Below, piece after piece: positions 18,746 through 27,770 of a stretch of DNA of 64,000 nt. Under the pieces are notes generated by a model that was not told the DNA's origin, made no database searches, and saw nothing but the letters and a program-made list of their open reading frames with translations. Source of the DNA: an uncultured bacterium. GTDB lineage: Bacteria; Cyanobacteriota; Vampirovibrionia; Gastranaerophilales; Gastranaerophilaceae. The stretch spans positions 1 to 64,000 of the forward strand of contig CAMTMK010000005.1 of assembly GCA_947073645.1 (NCBI GenBank), written 5' to 3'. The stretch's first letter is position 1, and each line of letters starts with the position of its first letter. The position numbers were made by a program, and so were the translations under genes.

Positions 18746-19596
18746 TAACCGAAAAATCTGTAAGGTTTAACGTCACTCATTTCAAGGTATTTTCCGCATT
18801 TGCATTTGATTGTGAATTTACCGGTTTTGCTGTTGACTATTTTTAACTTATACGGATTTGGAATAAAATATCTGCCTTTATAAGTTATATAGCAAGGAAG
18901 CCAAGGATAAAAGGCGCGAATTCTGGCATGAATTTGTTCTGCCGTTTCGTTTTCAAAATCAAGCATCATATCTTCAGGTTTTATGTTAGGAAAATAGGTT
19001 GCGTCCTGTTCTTTTTGCGCAATAGGGATTACAAGCCCGTATTCAAGCTTTTTTAGGACTTCCGCACACATTAATCTCGCCTGAAAAACGGTTCGTTCCT
19101 TAAGCTCTTTTCCTGTATCATTTGGCAGAATTGGGATTGATTTTTGAGCAAGAATTGCTCCTTCATCAAACTTCTCATTTACAAGATGAAATGTTATACC
19201 GGATTTGGTTTCGCGATGCAGAATAGTTTGTAAATAAGGGTTTGGACCTCTGTATTTCGGAAGCATTGACGGATGAACATTAACCGTTGCAATTGTCGGA
19301 AGGTCAATAATTTCTTTTTTAAGTTTTTCACCCCAGGTTCCGACCAAAATTATATCTGCATTCAGTCTTAAAATCTCTTTTTTAAAGCTTTCCGAATTTG
19401 CTGATTTACATTTAATCTCATGTAATCCGTATTGTTTTATTAGGGTTAAGTCGTGGGAAGTCTTAAAAAAATCAGAAAATTTTCGGTGCATTGTACTTTC
19501 ATATCTGAACACTCCGACAATCTCACATTCAGCATCAATTGTGCCTTCTATGAGGTTGCTCAGCATTTCGCCTTTACCCAAAAGAATAATCTTCAT
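18742..19596 (-). CDS. Formyltransferase-family protein (Fmt-like)
   Basis: The product has 284 residues. The formyltransferase catalytic triad is intact: NVHPS (Asn106, His108) and Asp144 in FDEGA, the same numbering as E. coli Fmt. The loop reads PKYRGPNPY rather than the RGAAP usual in methionyl-tRNA formyltransferase. The C-terminal part is short and ends in a Cys-containing KCKCGKYL segment. It may be the methionyl-tRNA formyltransferase of this organism or a formyltransferase acting on an amino sugar. It is 2 bases from smpB on the same strand. Confidence 0.75.
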   Translation of the reverse strand: MKIILLGKGEMLSNLIEGTIDAECEIVGVFRYESTMHRKFSDFFKTSHDLTLIKQYGLHEIKCKSANSESFKKEILRLNADIILVGTWGEKLKKEIIDLPTIATVNVHPSMLPKYRGPNPYLQTILHRETKSGITFHLVNEKFDEGAILAQKSIPILPNDTGKELKERTVFQARLMCAEVLKKLEYGLVIPIAQKEQDATYFPNIKPEDMMLDFENETAEQIHARIRAFYPWLPCYITYKGRYFIPNPYKLKIVNSKTGKFTIKCKCGKYLEMSDVKPYRFFGY

Positions 19597-19598
19597 TT

Positions 19599-20051
19599 TT
19601 AATACCTGATTTTGGATGCACGGTCCATTTCACGTTTCAAATCTTTTTTTGCGATGTCATCACGTTTATCGTGAAGTTTTTTACCTTTTGCAAGTCCGAT
19701 TTCAACTTTTGCAAACCCGTGTGACAAAAACACTTCCAATGGAACTATTGTATAGCTGTCTTGTTTTACTTTGGTTTGCATTTTTAGAATTTCTTTTTTA
19801 GTCAAGAGAAGTTTTCTGACGCGCTCTGCGTCGTGGTTAAACCTGTTTCCTTGCTCGTATGGTGAAATGTGGCATTTGTACAGAAAAATTTCGTTATCTT
19901 CAATTTTGCAGAAGCTGTCTTTTAAATTAATTGCGTTTTTGCGAATTGATTTAATCTCAGTTCCGGTCAATACAATTCCTGCTACATATTTTTCCAAAAT
20001 ATTGTAGTCGTGAAATGCTTTTCTGTTTGTTGTAACGATTTTTCTGTCCAT
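19599..20051 (-). CDS. smpB: SsrA-binding protein
   Basis: The product has 150 residues with the SmpB core (VLTGTEIKSIRKN; the LLLTKKEI segment; GLAKGKKLHDKRDDIAKKD) and a C-terminal basic tail. It delivers tmRNA to stalled ribosomes. The tmRNA gene is not in the window. Confidence 0.96.
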   Translation of the reverse strand: MDRKIVTTNRKAFHDYNILEKYVAGIVLTGTEIKSIRKNAINLKDSFCKIEDNEIFLYKCHISPYEQGNRFNHDAERVRKLLLTKKEILKMQTKVKQDSYTIVPLEVFLSHGFAKVEIGLAKGKKLHDKRDDIAKKDLKREMDRASKIRY

Positions 20052-20071
20052 AAGTTGATTATAACACAGAT

Positions 20072-20980
20072 TTATTCATATAGGAAGCATTTTACAATGT
20101 GGTTTAAGCCTTTTTCTTGCGGATGGCAGGTTTTACATTTTTCCATAACTCGCGGACAGCGGGTATGAAATTTACATCCTTTAGGTAAATCAGCAGGCGA
20201 AGGAAGGTCGCCTTTTAATAAAACTTTTTTCTCTATCTTATCAATTTGTGGAACTGCGCCAAGTAGTGCTTTTGTATACGGATGAAGCGGATTTGCAAAA
20301 ATATCTTCAGTTTTGCCTATTTCAACGATTTCCCCGAGATACATTACGGCGGTTCTGTCCGCAAGATATTTAATCACGCTCATATCGTGAGTAATGAGTA
20401 AAAATGTTAATTCGTATTTTTCTTTTAATTCTTTTAAAAGATTTATAATTTGTGCCTGTATACTTACATCAAGCGCGCTTACGGGTTCATCCGCAAGGAT
20501 AAATTCTGGATTAAGCATCAAAGCTCTTGCGATTGCAATTCTTTGGCGTTGACCGCCTGAAAATTCATGCGGATAAAGCTCAAGACAGCTTTCATCAAGC
20601 CCTACGAGTTTAATTTTTTCTTTTACAATTTCAAGGATTCTTTCTCTTGAATAATCAGTGTTGATTTCAAGCGGTTCTTTTAGTGTATCAACAATTTTCA
20701 TCTTAGGATTTAAACTTGCATAAGGGTTTTGAAAAACCATTTGGGCAAATTTTCGCAAATCCTTAGTATCACAAACAACTTCCCCTGATTTTATCGGTTC
20801 AAGCTGCAGGATTGCTTTTGCAAGTGTTGATTTGCCGCACCCGGATTCTCCCGCAAGTGCCAGAATTTCTCCTTTTTTTATCTCAATAGTAACACCATTA
20901 ACGGCATGGATAGTTTGTTTTCCTCCTAAGAAGCCTTTGTTAACTTGATATTCCACATATAAATCGTTGACTTTAATCAT
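20072..20980 (-). CDS. Oligopeptide/dipeptide ABC transporter ATPase, OppF/DppF type
   Basis: The product has 302 residues. Walker A is GESGCGKST (44-52), the signature is SGGQRQ (141-146) and Walker B is ILADE (161-165). The Cys-rich C-terminal extension (KFHTRCPRVMEKC) is typical of Opp/Dpp ATPases that may carry an iron-sulfur cluster. It should energise peptide or nickel uptake. The partner permease and binding-protein genes are not adjacent, so it may be an orphan subunit here. Confidence 0.85.
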   Translation of the reverse strand: MIKVNDLYVEYQVNKGFLGGKQTIHAVNGVTIEIKKGEILALAGESGCGKSTLAKAILQLEPIKSGEVVCDTKDLRKFAQMVFQNPYASLNPKMKIVDTLKEPLEINTDYSRERILEIVKEKIKLVGLDESCLELYPHEFSGGQRQRIAIARALMLNPEFILADEPVSALDVSIQAQIINLLKELKEKYELTFLLITHDMSVIKYLADRTAVMYLGEIVEIGKTEDIFANPLHPYTKALLGAVPQIDKIEKKVLLKGDLPSPADLPKGCKFHTRCPRVMEKCKTCHPQEKGLNHIVKCFLYE

Positions 20981-21003
20981 AAAATAATTCTAATTCATTT
21001 CGA

Positions 21004-21032
21004 TTGCAAAATCAATTGTAGTAGTATATAAT
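21004..21032 (+). promoter_or_regulatory. Promoter of prepilin gene 3
   Basis: TTGCAA at 21004-21009, a 17-base spacer, then a perfect TATAAT at 21027-21032. Transcription would begin near 21039, only a few bases before ATG 21043, so the message may be almost leaderless. Confidence 0.7.
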
Positions 21033-21042
21033 ATAGAAAGAA

Positions 21043-21839
21043 ATGGACAGAAATATCAAAAGATTATTTACAAGCTTTTCTCAACCAGTCGGGGGGGGGG
21101 GGCTGAACCGCAATTAGCATTTACTCTTGCTGAGATACTTATTACCTTGGGGGTTATTGGTATAGTTTGTGCAATTACTATACCAACTTTAATTTCTAAT
21201 AATCAAAAACGAATAACAGAAACGAAATTAAAAGCAGCATATACTTTATTTAGTAATGCAGTATCAATGTCTGAAATAAGTAATGGTTCTTCTGCTTTTT
21301 GGGATTATAATTTATCGTCAGAAGAATATACTAAGAAATATTTTTCTCCATACTTAAAAGTAATTATGGAAGTGTATCCAAATGATAAAAAATATTATTT
21401 TTCTCAAATAAAAACGCTTTCACGAACAGGGAAGATTTGTTATAATTATTATTTTATAAGTAAATATCCAGGTCCAATATTGTACTTAGCAAATGGGATG
21501 GTTGTAAAAATATCATCTGTTGGAAGTTATGGAGGATATAATAACAGAGTTATTGTTGATATAAATGGAACTCAAAAACCCAATATGTTAGGACGTGATG
21601 TATTTGTATTTGTAATGTCTACAAAACCTAATACGGATCTTTATACTTGTTCTACTAATGGTTGTATTGGAAAAACAGATAGTATTGGCAAACTCGTTCC
21701 TGCTGGTTATGGTCATAGTAATCAGGATTTGTTAATAGAATCACGGTGTGGGGATGGCGGCGGATGGTTTGCTGGAGATGTATGTGCTGCCGCAATTATG
21801 AATAATAATTGGAAAATACCTAATGACTATCCATGGTAA
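21043..21839 (+). CDS. Prepilin-like protein, poly-G phase-variable, out of frame here
   Basis: ATG 21043 opens MDRNIKRLFTSFSQPV, enters a 12-G tract (21091-21102) and stops at TAG 21115. The class III signal (cleavage after LA, then FTLAEILITLG with Glu at +5) and the soluble domain are in a second frame. That frame lacks a convincing start: the ATG-like entry at 21147 lies inside the signal helix. With 13 or 10 G the two frames join exactly. The soluble part has DINGTQKPNMLGRD and the same WKIPNDYPW ending as gene 2. It is convergent with recR, 2 bases apart. A homopolymer sequencing error or a decayed gene are the alternatives. Confidence 0.8.
21091..21102 (+). repeat. Poly-G tract, 12 G, in prepilin gene 3
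   Basis: Twelve G preceded by GTC. This length leaves the signal peptide out of frame with ATG 21043. Confidence 0.9.
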
Positions 21840-21841
21840 TT

Positions 21842-22438
21842 TTAAATTTCTCGTCTGCCTTCGATTGCTTTTGCTATCGTAATTTCGTCGGCATATTCCA
21901 AATCTGCTCCAACAGGCAAACCGAACGCGATACGTGAAATTTTTATACCGAACGGTTTTATAAGCTTACTCAAATAAAGGCTTGTAGCTTCGCCTTCAAC
22001 AGAAGGACTGAGTGCAAGGATAACTTCTTTGACTTCATCGTTTGTTAAGCGGTTTAAGAGTTCTTTTATTCTTATGTCATCTGCTCCGATTCCGTCCATA
22101 GGAGAAATTAATCCTTGCAGTACATGGTACAATCCTTTAAATTCGTTAGTTTTTTCAACAGCAATCAAGTCTTTAGTTTCCGCAACAACACAAATTATTG
22201 ATTTGTCACGTTGTGATGATTGGCAAATCTCGCAAGGACTTGTTGCAGACAAGTTAAAGCAGATTTCGCAAGTTCTTGTGTTTTGTTTTGCGCTAATCAT
22301 GCTTTGAGCAAATTTTTCCACTTCAGACATAGGCATTCTCAATAAGTAAAATGCCATTCGTTGAGCAGATTTAGGCCCTACAGAGGGGAACTTTTGAAAG
22401 TGCTCTATTAATGATGCTATTGATTTCGGGTAAATCAT
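21842..22438 (-). CDS. recR: Recombination protein RecR
   Basis: The product has 198 residues with the N-terminal helix-hairpin-helix (FPSVGPKSAQRMAFYLL), a four-Cys zinc finger (CEICFNL...CEIC) and a TOPRIM domain (VVAET; later LSPSVEGEAT). It acts with RecF/RecO in loading RecA at gaps. It lies 1 base after ybaB, the usual operon partner. Confidence 0.95.
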   Translation of the reverse strand: MIYPKSIASLIEHFQKFPSVGPKSAQRMAFYLLRMPMSEVEKFAQSMISAKQNTRTCEICFNLSATSPCEICQSSQRDKSIICVVAETKDLIAVEKTNEFKGLYHVLQGLISPMDGIGADDIRIKELLNRLTNDEVKEVILALSPSVEGEATSLYLSKLIKPFGIKISRIAFGLPVGADLEYADEITIAKAIEGRREI

Positions 22439-22439
22439 T

Positions 22440-22775
22440 TTAGAAATTTAATCCCGGAATATTAATACCGCCTGTAACAGCTTTCATTTTGCTTTCCATT
22501 TCTTTAGAAGCTCTGTCGCTTGCCTGCTGGATAGCTGTAGAAATAATATCTTCAAGCATTTCAACAGTTTCAGAGTCAACTGAAGACGGATTTTCAGGAT
22601 TAATAGCTTCAGCTTTTAATTTGATTGATTTGAATTTACCTTGACCGTCGCAAGTTACGATAACTGCACCGCCTGCAGATTCTCCTGTAATTTCTGTTCT
22701 TGCAAGTTCTTCCTGAGTACTTTTAAGTTTTTGCTGCAAGCTTTGAGCTTGTTTCATCATTTGCATAATGTTCAT
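22440..22775 (-). CDS. ybaB: YbaB/EbfC nucleoid-associated protein
   Basis: The product has 111 residues. An N-terminal Gln-rich coiled-coil segment (MMKQAQSLQQKLKSTQEEL) is followed by the conserved GGAVIVTCDGQGKFKSIKL core. The family binds DNA as a dimer. It is upstream of recR in the classic ybaB-recR pair, and the ATG has an AGGAGAGG site. Confidence 0.93.
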   Translation of the reverse strand: MNIMQMMKQAQSLQQKLKSTQEELARTEITGESAGGAVIVTCDGQGKFKSIKLKAEAINPENPSSVDSETVEMLEDIISTAIQQASDRASKEMESKMKAVTGGINIPGLNF

Positions 22776-22826
22776 ATATTTTTCCTCTCCTTAGTCAATT
22801 ATCGAATTTTATTATATAATAAAAAT

Positions 22827-23600
22827 ATGAAAAAATATACCTATGTCGGTGAATCTTTAAAAAAAGGGAAAATTATGCGCTGGACATTTATGCCGTTAAA
22901 TGTCTATATTGCGCCTATGAAATTTTATTCAAAACAGGGGCAGGATGCAAAATACAGACAAATGGTTATAAGGGCGCTTAATGAGTGGCAGAACGCGACA
23001 AAGGGAAAAGTTTCGTTTAAGGTTGTTGATAATTTGCTGGCTTCTAATGTAAATGTTGACTGGAAACGTGTTGAAAGAAAGGCTCTGGGACATTGTTATT
23101 TTAGTTTTGACGGAGCAAACAGGCTTTATGGCGCAGAAGTTGCAATCGGTTTGACAGAAGGATTGGTTCATGCGGGATATATGGATGAGAGTGAAGTTTA
23201 TCATACAATTTTACACGAAATTGGGCATGCAATCGGCTTGGGACATAGTCCTAATCCTGCAGATATTATGTATACTCCCCATCAAAAAGGTATTAATTCA
23301 ATTTCACAGGGGGATAAACTTACCGTAAACTGGCTTTATTCTTTACCTCAGGGAGCTACTGTTGCAGAAGTTTCTTCAAAATATGGAATAGGCTCGCATG
23401 ATATCGATGATATTATTACAAAATATATTGATAAAAAATCTCCGTCAGAATTTGAAAAAGTTAAATCTTCAATAAAAATTCAAAGACGCGATTTGTTGGA
23501 AGAACAAGAAGCAATTGCAAATTTGAGAAAGTATCATATGTCTTTGCAGAATGTGCAAATTTCTGAAGATATGAAAAAATTTTTTAGAAAAGAACATTAA
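22827..23600 (+). CDS. Matrixin-like zinc metalloprotease
   Basis: The product has 257 residues from the ATG at 22827; a longer frame exists upstream but runs over the divergent ybaB gene. The metzincin site is complete: HEIGHAIGLGH (His130, Glu131, His134, His140) with the Met-turn methionine at 148. It resembles short bacterial matrixins. No signal peptide or membrane helix is evident, so secretion would need another route. The C-terminal third is charged and helical. The substrate is unknown. Confidence 0.8.
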   Translation: MKKYTYVGESLKKGKIMRWTFMPLNVYIAPMKFYSKQGQDAKYRQMVIRALNEWQNATKGKVSFKVVDNLLASNVNVDWKRVERKALGHCYFSFDGANRLYGAEVAIGLTEGLVHAGYMDESEVYHTILHEIGHAIGLGHSPNPADIMYTPHQKGINSISQGDKLTVNWLYSLPQGATVAEVSSKYGIGSHDIDDIITKYIDKKSPSEFEKVKSSIKIQRRDLLEEQEAIANLRKYHMSLQNVQISEDMKKFFRKEH

Positions 23601-23692
23601 TTGTAAAATTTTGCTATGAAATTTGGTTCACTTTTCTTTTTGGTGTATAATTATCTTGTATTAATATGATTTTTAATAGGGATATATAAATT

Positions 23693-24562
23693 ATGACAGT
23701 TCAAGATTGGTTCGAAAAACGTAAACAGGCTCAAATTCAGCGTCGTGAAGCAGAAGCTAAAGCCGAACTGGATATTAATCCGGATTTGTGGGTAAAATGT
23801 GTTCATTGCGATGCTCAGCTTTTAAAAGAAGATTTGATTAATAATGATATGGTTTGTCCTGTATGTGATTATCATTTCAGAATAAATGCAAGAAAAAGAA
23901 TTAACCAGCTTTTTGATGAAAATTCTTTTGAAGAATTGTTTACTGAAATTAAACCTACTGACCCGCTTGAATTTGTTGATACTGAAAGCTATAAAGACAG
24001 ATTAGAAAAAGCTAATAAAAAAACCGGTCTTGATGATGCGGTTATTACAGGTATTGCATCCATTGAAGGTAACAAAGTTGCAACAGCAGTTATGGACTTT
24101 GATTATATGGGCGGTTCAATGGGCAGTGTTGTTGGTGAAAAAGTAACAAGAATTATTGAAAAAGCAATCGAGCTTCGTTTGCCGGTTCTTGCTATTACTT
24201 CATCAGGCGGTGCAAGAATGCAAGAAAGTGCTTTGAGCTTGATGCAAATGGCAAAAACATCTTGTGCTGTTTCTCGTCTTGATGATGAAAAACTTCTATA
24301 TATAAACTTGTTAACAGAGCCTACATTTGGCGGTGTTACTGCAAGTTTCGGTATGCTTGGCGATATTATTGTCGCAGAACAAGGTGCACGAATCGGTTTT
24401 GCGGGCAGACGTGTTATTGAGCAGACTATCAGACAAAAACTCCCATCTGATTTCCAAACCGCAGAATATTTGATGAAATATGGGCAGGTTGATGTCGTTT
24501 CGGCTCGTAAAGATTTAAGAAAAACTCTTGCAAATATTTTAGAAATGCACAAGGGGGAATAA
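23693..24562 (+). CDS. accD: Acetyl-CoA carboxylase carboxyltransferase subunit beta
   Basis: The product has 289 residues. The N-terminal four-Cys zinc ribbon (CVHC...CPVC, about 36-58) is followed by the crotonase-fold carboxyltransferase domain, with SSGGARMQE and GGVTASFGMLGD segments. It is the first committed enzyme of fatty acid synthesis. It is joined to accA by a TAATG overlap, which supports equimolar expression. Confidence 0.96.
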   Translation: MTVQDWFEKRKQAQIQRREAEAKAELDINPDLWVKCVHCDAQLLKEDLINNDMVCPVCDYHFRINARKRINQLFDENSFEELFTEIKPTDPLEFVDTESYKDRLEKANKKTGLDDAVITGIASIEGNKVATAVMDFDYMGGSMGSVVGEKVTRIIEKAIELRLPVLAITSSGGARMQESALSLMQMAKTSCAVSRLDDEKLLYINLLTEPTFGGVTASFGMLGDIIVAEQGARIGFAGRRVIEQTIRQKLPSDFQTAEYLMKYGQVDVVSARKDLRKTLANILEMHKGE

Positions 24563-25515
24563 TGACAGCAGTTTTAGATTTTGAAAAACCAATATTAGAA
24601 ATACAAGAAAAAATTGAAGAATTAAAAAAAATAAGTTTGGAGTCAGGCATGGATTTGAATAAAGAAATTGAAACTTTTGAGCAGCAGGCGCAGGATTACA
24701 GAAAGGATCTTTATTCAAACTTGAAACCTTCTCAAAAGCTTCAAATAGCAAGACATCCTGAACGTCCTAACTTTTTGGATTATGTAAATAATATCTGTGA
24801 GGATTTTATTGAACTTCATGGGGACAGAGAAGGTATGGACGATAGAGCTATTATCGGCGGATTGGCTAAAATTGACGGTAAACCTGTTATGATTATTGGT
24901 ACCATGAAAGGTAAATCTACAAAAGAAAACTTAGAATACAATTTTGGCATGCCCCAGCCTCAAGGTTATAGAAAAGCTTTAAGATTATTCAAGCATGCAA
25001 GCAAATTTAATCTTCCGATTATTACTTTAATCGATACTCCGGGCGCTTATCCGGGAATAAGTGCAGAAGAAACAAATCAGGGTGGTGCAATTGCTGTTAA
25101 CTTAATGCAGATGGCAAAATTAGAAGTGCCGGTTATCGCTATTATCACAGGTGAAGGCTGTTCTGGCGGAGCTTTGGGACTTGCTGTGGCAGATAAGGTA
25201 TTTTTGCTTGAGCATGCTTATTATACTGTTATTTCCCCTGAAGGTTGTGCATCAATTTTATGGCGTGATGCTTCAAAAGCTTCCGATGCTGCAGAAGCTT
25301 TGAAAATTACAGCAAAAGATTTGATGCAGTTTGATATTATTGACGGCGAAATTCAAGAACCTACAGGCGGTGCACATACAAATTATGAAGAAGTTTCTGT
25401 TAATATGAAGAAAACTATCTTAGACAGTATTGAGGAACTTTCTAAATTGTCTGTTGAAGATTTAAAAGAACAAAGATATCAAAAATTCAGAAAAATGGGT
25501 GTGTTCCTTGGATAA
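24562..25515 (+). CDS. accA: Acetyl-CoA carboxylase carboxyltransferase subunit alpha
   Basis: The product has 317 residues. AccA segments include RPNFLDYV, ELHGDREG, IDTPGAYPG and GEGCSGGALG. It shares one base with accD. prmA begins 17 bases before its end. Confidence 0.96.
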   Translation: MTAVLDFEKPILEIQEKIEELKKISLESGMDLNKEIETFEQQAQDYRKDLYSNLKPSQKLQIARHPERPNFLDYVNNICEDFIELHGDREGMDDRAIIGGLAKIDGKPVMIIGTMKGKSTKENLEYNFGMPQPQGYRKALRLFKHASKFNLPIITLIDTPGAYPGISAEETNQGGAIAVNLMQMAKLEVPVIAIITGEGCSGGALGLAVADKVFLLEHAYYTVISPEGCASILWRDASKASDAAEALKITAKDLMQFDIIDGEIQEPTGGAHTNYEEVSVNMKKTILDSIEELSKLSVEDLKEQRYQKFRKMGVFLG

Positions 25516-26395
25516 TTATTTTGAGTTGCAAATAAAAATTAATCCTGAAATTGAAGATATTGTATCAGAATTTTGCTTTGAAAATTTGCCATGTGAAGGT
25601 GTAGTATTGGCAGAAGAAGCTTATAAAGATTTAGAAATGATATCTACAACTGAAGGAACTTTAAAGGTTTTTTTAACTGAAGAACCTCAGAATTTGTCAG
25701 AACTGCTGTCACACGAGCGTGAACTTTTGAAATCTCGCGGACTTTCTGATGAGGAACTTGGAAGTTGGGATTTTGTAATTTCCAATAAGCCTAATGAAGA
25801 TTGGTCTAAAAAATGGAAAGAAAAATGGACTGTAACCAAAATTTCCGATAAGATTACGGTTGTACCAGACTGGATTGAGTATGATGGTGATGAAGTTATT
25901 ATAAAACTTGAACCCGGATGTGCTTTTGGAACAGGAACTCATCAGACTACACAGCTTTGTATGAAAGCTATTGAAAAATATATGCCTGAAAATGCAAAAG
26001 TTGCTGATATCGGTATGGGGTCGGGGATTTTGGCTATTTGTGCTAAAAAATTCGGTGCTTCTTATTCATACGGTTGTGATAATGATGAAACTGTTATTGA
26101 TGTTGCAAAAGAAAATGCTCTTAAAAACAACGTTGAATGCACTTTTGAACTGAATACTGCTGATAAAATTACCGATAAATTTGATTTTGTATTAGCAAAT
26201 ATTTTACATAATGTTCTTGCTGAAATTATGGGTGATTTGAAAAATATCATGAATAATGGTGCAATAATGGTTTTATCCGGGATTTTGGATGAGAAAAAGC
26301 CTGTTGTATTGGATGCAATTAAAAAACATAATTTGGAACTTATAGAAGAAGCGCATCAAGACCAATGGGTTGCACTGATTGTAAGAAGGCTATAA
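25499..26395 (+). CDS. prmA: Ribosomal protein L11 methyltransferase
   Basis: The product has 298 residues from a GTG at 25499; a TTG at 25508 is an alternative. PrmA features: AFGTGTHQTT, the SAM loop VADIGMGSGILAI and ANILHNVL. It trimethylates L11. The start lies inside accA, indicating translational coupling. Confidence 0.9.
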   Translation: MCSLDNYFELQIKINPEIEDIVSEFCFENLPCEGVVLAEEAYKDLEMISTTEGTLKVFLTEEPQNLSELLSHERELLKSRGLSDEELGSWDFVISNKPNEDWSKKWKEKWTVTKISDKITVVPDWIEYDGDEVIIKLEPGCAFGTGTHQTTQLCMKAIEKYMPENAKVADIGMGSGILAICAKKFGASYSYGCDNDETVIDVAKENALKNNVECTFELNTADKITDKFDFVLANILHNVLAEIMGDLKNIMNNGAIMVLSGILDEKKPVVLDAIKKHNLELIEEAHQDQWVALIVRRL

Positions 26396-26398
26396 TTA

Positions 26399-26893
26399 AT
26401 GTATAGTAGTCTGGAATTATTTACTTTTGTTATATCTCTTATTGCATTAATTTTTGGGATTTTATGCTTTAATATAATATTTTCTTGTATATGCAAAATT
26501 TCATTAAAGAAACATTTTCCTGAAAATTGGTTAAAATTGCAAAAAGAAATTGGTAAACCGATAAAAATAATAAGATTAACTTTGATAAGATTTGGAAATG
26601 AAAAAAAATGTTGCGGGACTGACTATAGTCAAAGTATTCCCGTAAAACTGCTTGTTTATAAGGATTTTTTGGTTTTTACAGCTTGCGGACAAGCTTTGGT
26701 TGTAAATAATTTTAATCATAGTTTTATTTCTTTTCTAAAAACTCAGTATTATTCCGAATTTTTAGGCAAAAAAATAGCACATCCGCGTGAAGATTTGATT
26801 ATTTTTTCACAAATTTGTTCTATACAGTTTTTAATAAATAAAAATGATATTTTATATTTAAAAAATTACATAAAGGAGATTGAAAATGACTAA
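26399..26893 (+). CDS. Membrane-anchored protein, unknown
   Basis: The product has 164 residues and I do not recognise it. One N-terminal membrane helix (about 8-32) is followed by a soluble domain with a KCCGTDY segment and a mostly beta-like middle. It follows prmA by 3 bases and runs into kdsB by 8 bases, so it belongs to the same transcript. An anchored accessory protein is all that can be said. Confidence 0.6.
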   Translation: MYSSLELFTFVISLIALIFGILCFNIIFSCICKISLKKHFPENWLKLQKEIGKPIKIIRLTLIRFGNEKKCCGTDYSQSIPVKLLVYKDFLVFTACGQALVVNNFNHSFISFLKTQYYSEFLGKKIAHPREDLIIFSQICSIQFLINKNDILYLKNYIKEIEND

Positions 26894-27617
26894 GACTGCG
26901 ATAATTATTCCTGCACGTTACGGGTCTTCAAGATTAGAAGGTAAACCACTTATAAAAGTTGAGGGTAAACCTATTATTCAGTGGGTATATGAAAAAGCTC
27001 AAATGGCAAAACTTGCTGATATGATTATTGTAGCTACTGATGATGAAAGAATTTTTGATGCCGTAAAGGCTTTTGGAGGGAATGTTGAAATGACCTCTAC
27101 AGAGCATAAATGCGGTTCTGATAGGATTAAAGAAGTTGTCATGCGTCATCCTGAAATATCTTATATTGTAAATCTTCAAGGTGATGAACCTTTAATTAAG
27201 CCTGAGAGTATAGATGAAGTTATAAAAAATGTCAAAGAGGTTGACAATGTAGATGTGTCAACGCTTATAAGGATTTTACATGATGAAAATGAGATACAAA
27301 ATCCTAATCTTGTCAAGTGTGTAATTGATAATTTTGGATTTGCAATGTATTTTTCACGTTCTAAAATTCCGTTTGAAAGAAATGTGGGCAAAGCTGATTT
27401 TTATGGTCATTTAGGGATTTATGGGTATAAACGTAATGCTTTAATTAAAATGACCGAGTTACCTCAGTCAACTTATGAACAGGTGGAAAGCCTTGAACAG
27501 CTTAGGGCATTGCAAAATGGGATGAGAATTAAAACTTCTGTTGTTGATTTTGTGCCTGTTGGTATCGATACGGCTGAAGATTTAGAAAAATTTAAAAACA
27601 TAGTTTCAGCTGTCTAA
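26886..27617 (+). CDS. kdsB: 3-deoxy-manno-octulosonate cytidylyltransferase (CMP-Kdo synthetase)
   Basis: The product has 243 residues from ATG 26886, behind AAAGGAG. The nucleotidyltransferase start is IIPARYGSSRLEGKPL, followed by the NLQGDEPLI motif. It activates Kdo for lipopolysaccharide inner core, which implies a Gram-negative outer membrane. Confidence 0.95.
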   Translation: MTKTAIIIPARYGSSRLEGKPLIKVEGKPIIQWVYEKAQMAKLADMIIVATDDERIFDAVKAFGGNVEMTSTEHKCGSDRIKEVVMRHPEISYIVNLQGDEPLIKPESIDEVIKNVKEVDNVDVSTLIRILHDENEIQNPNLVKCVIDNFGFAMYFSRSKIPFERNVGKADFYGHLGIYGYKRNALIKMTELPQSTYEQVESLEQLRALQNGMRIKTSVVDFVPVGIDTAEDLEKFKNIVSAV

Positions 27618-27770
27618 AAAGTTTCGCGAAAGTACTTGCTTTTTTTTACAAAATACATTAATATATTTATACAAATATTAAAAAAAATTTAAAAAAATAA
27701 ATATTTTGTAATATTTTATATTTTATGATATATTAAAGGTGTTAGATTATTTAGCAAAAAGGAAAAGACA

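Noticed and set aside
26623..26640. GACTATAGTC in the 26399 gene as another copy of the 84-153 palindrome
   Set aside because: Only the central ten bases match, inside a coding region; a chance palindrome is likelier.
27618..27770. HLR1-type RpaB site upstream of rpaB
   Set aside because: Several TTTACA-like words occur but not as the required direct repeat with short spacing; the AT-rich context makes chance matches likely.
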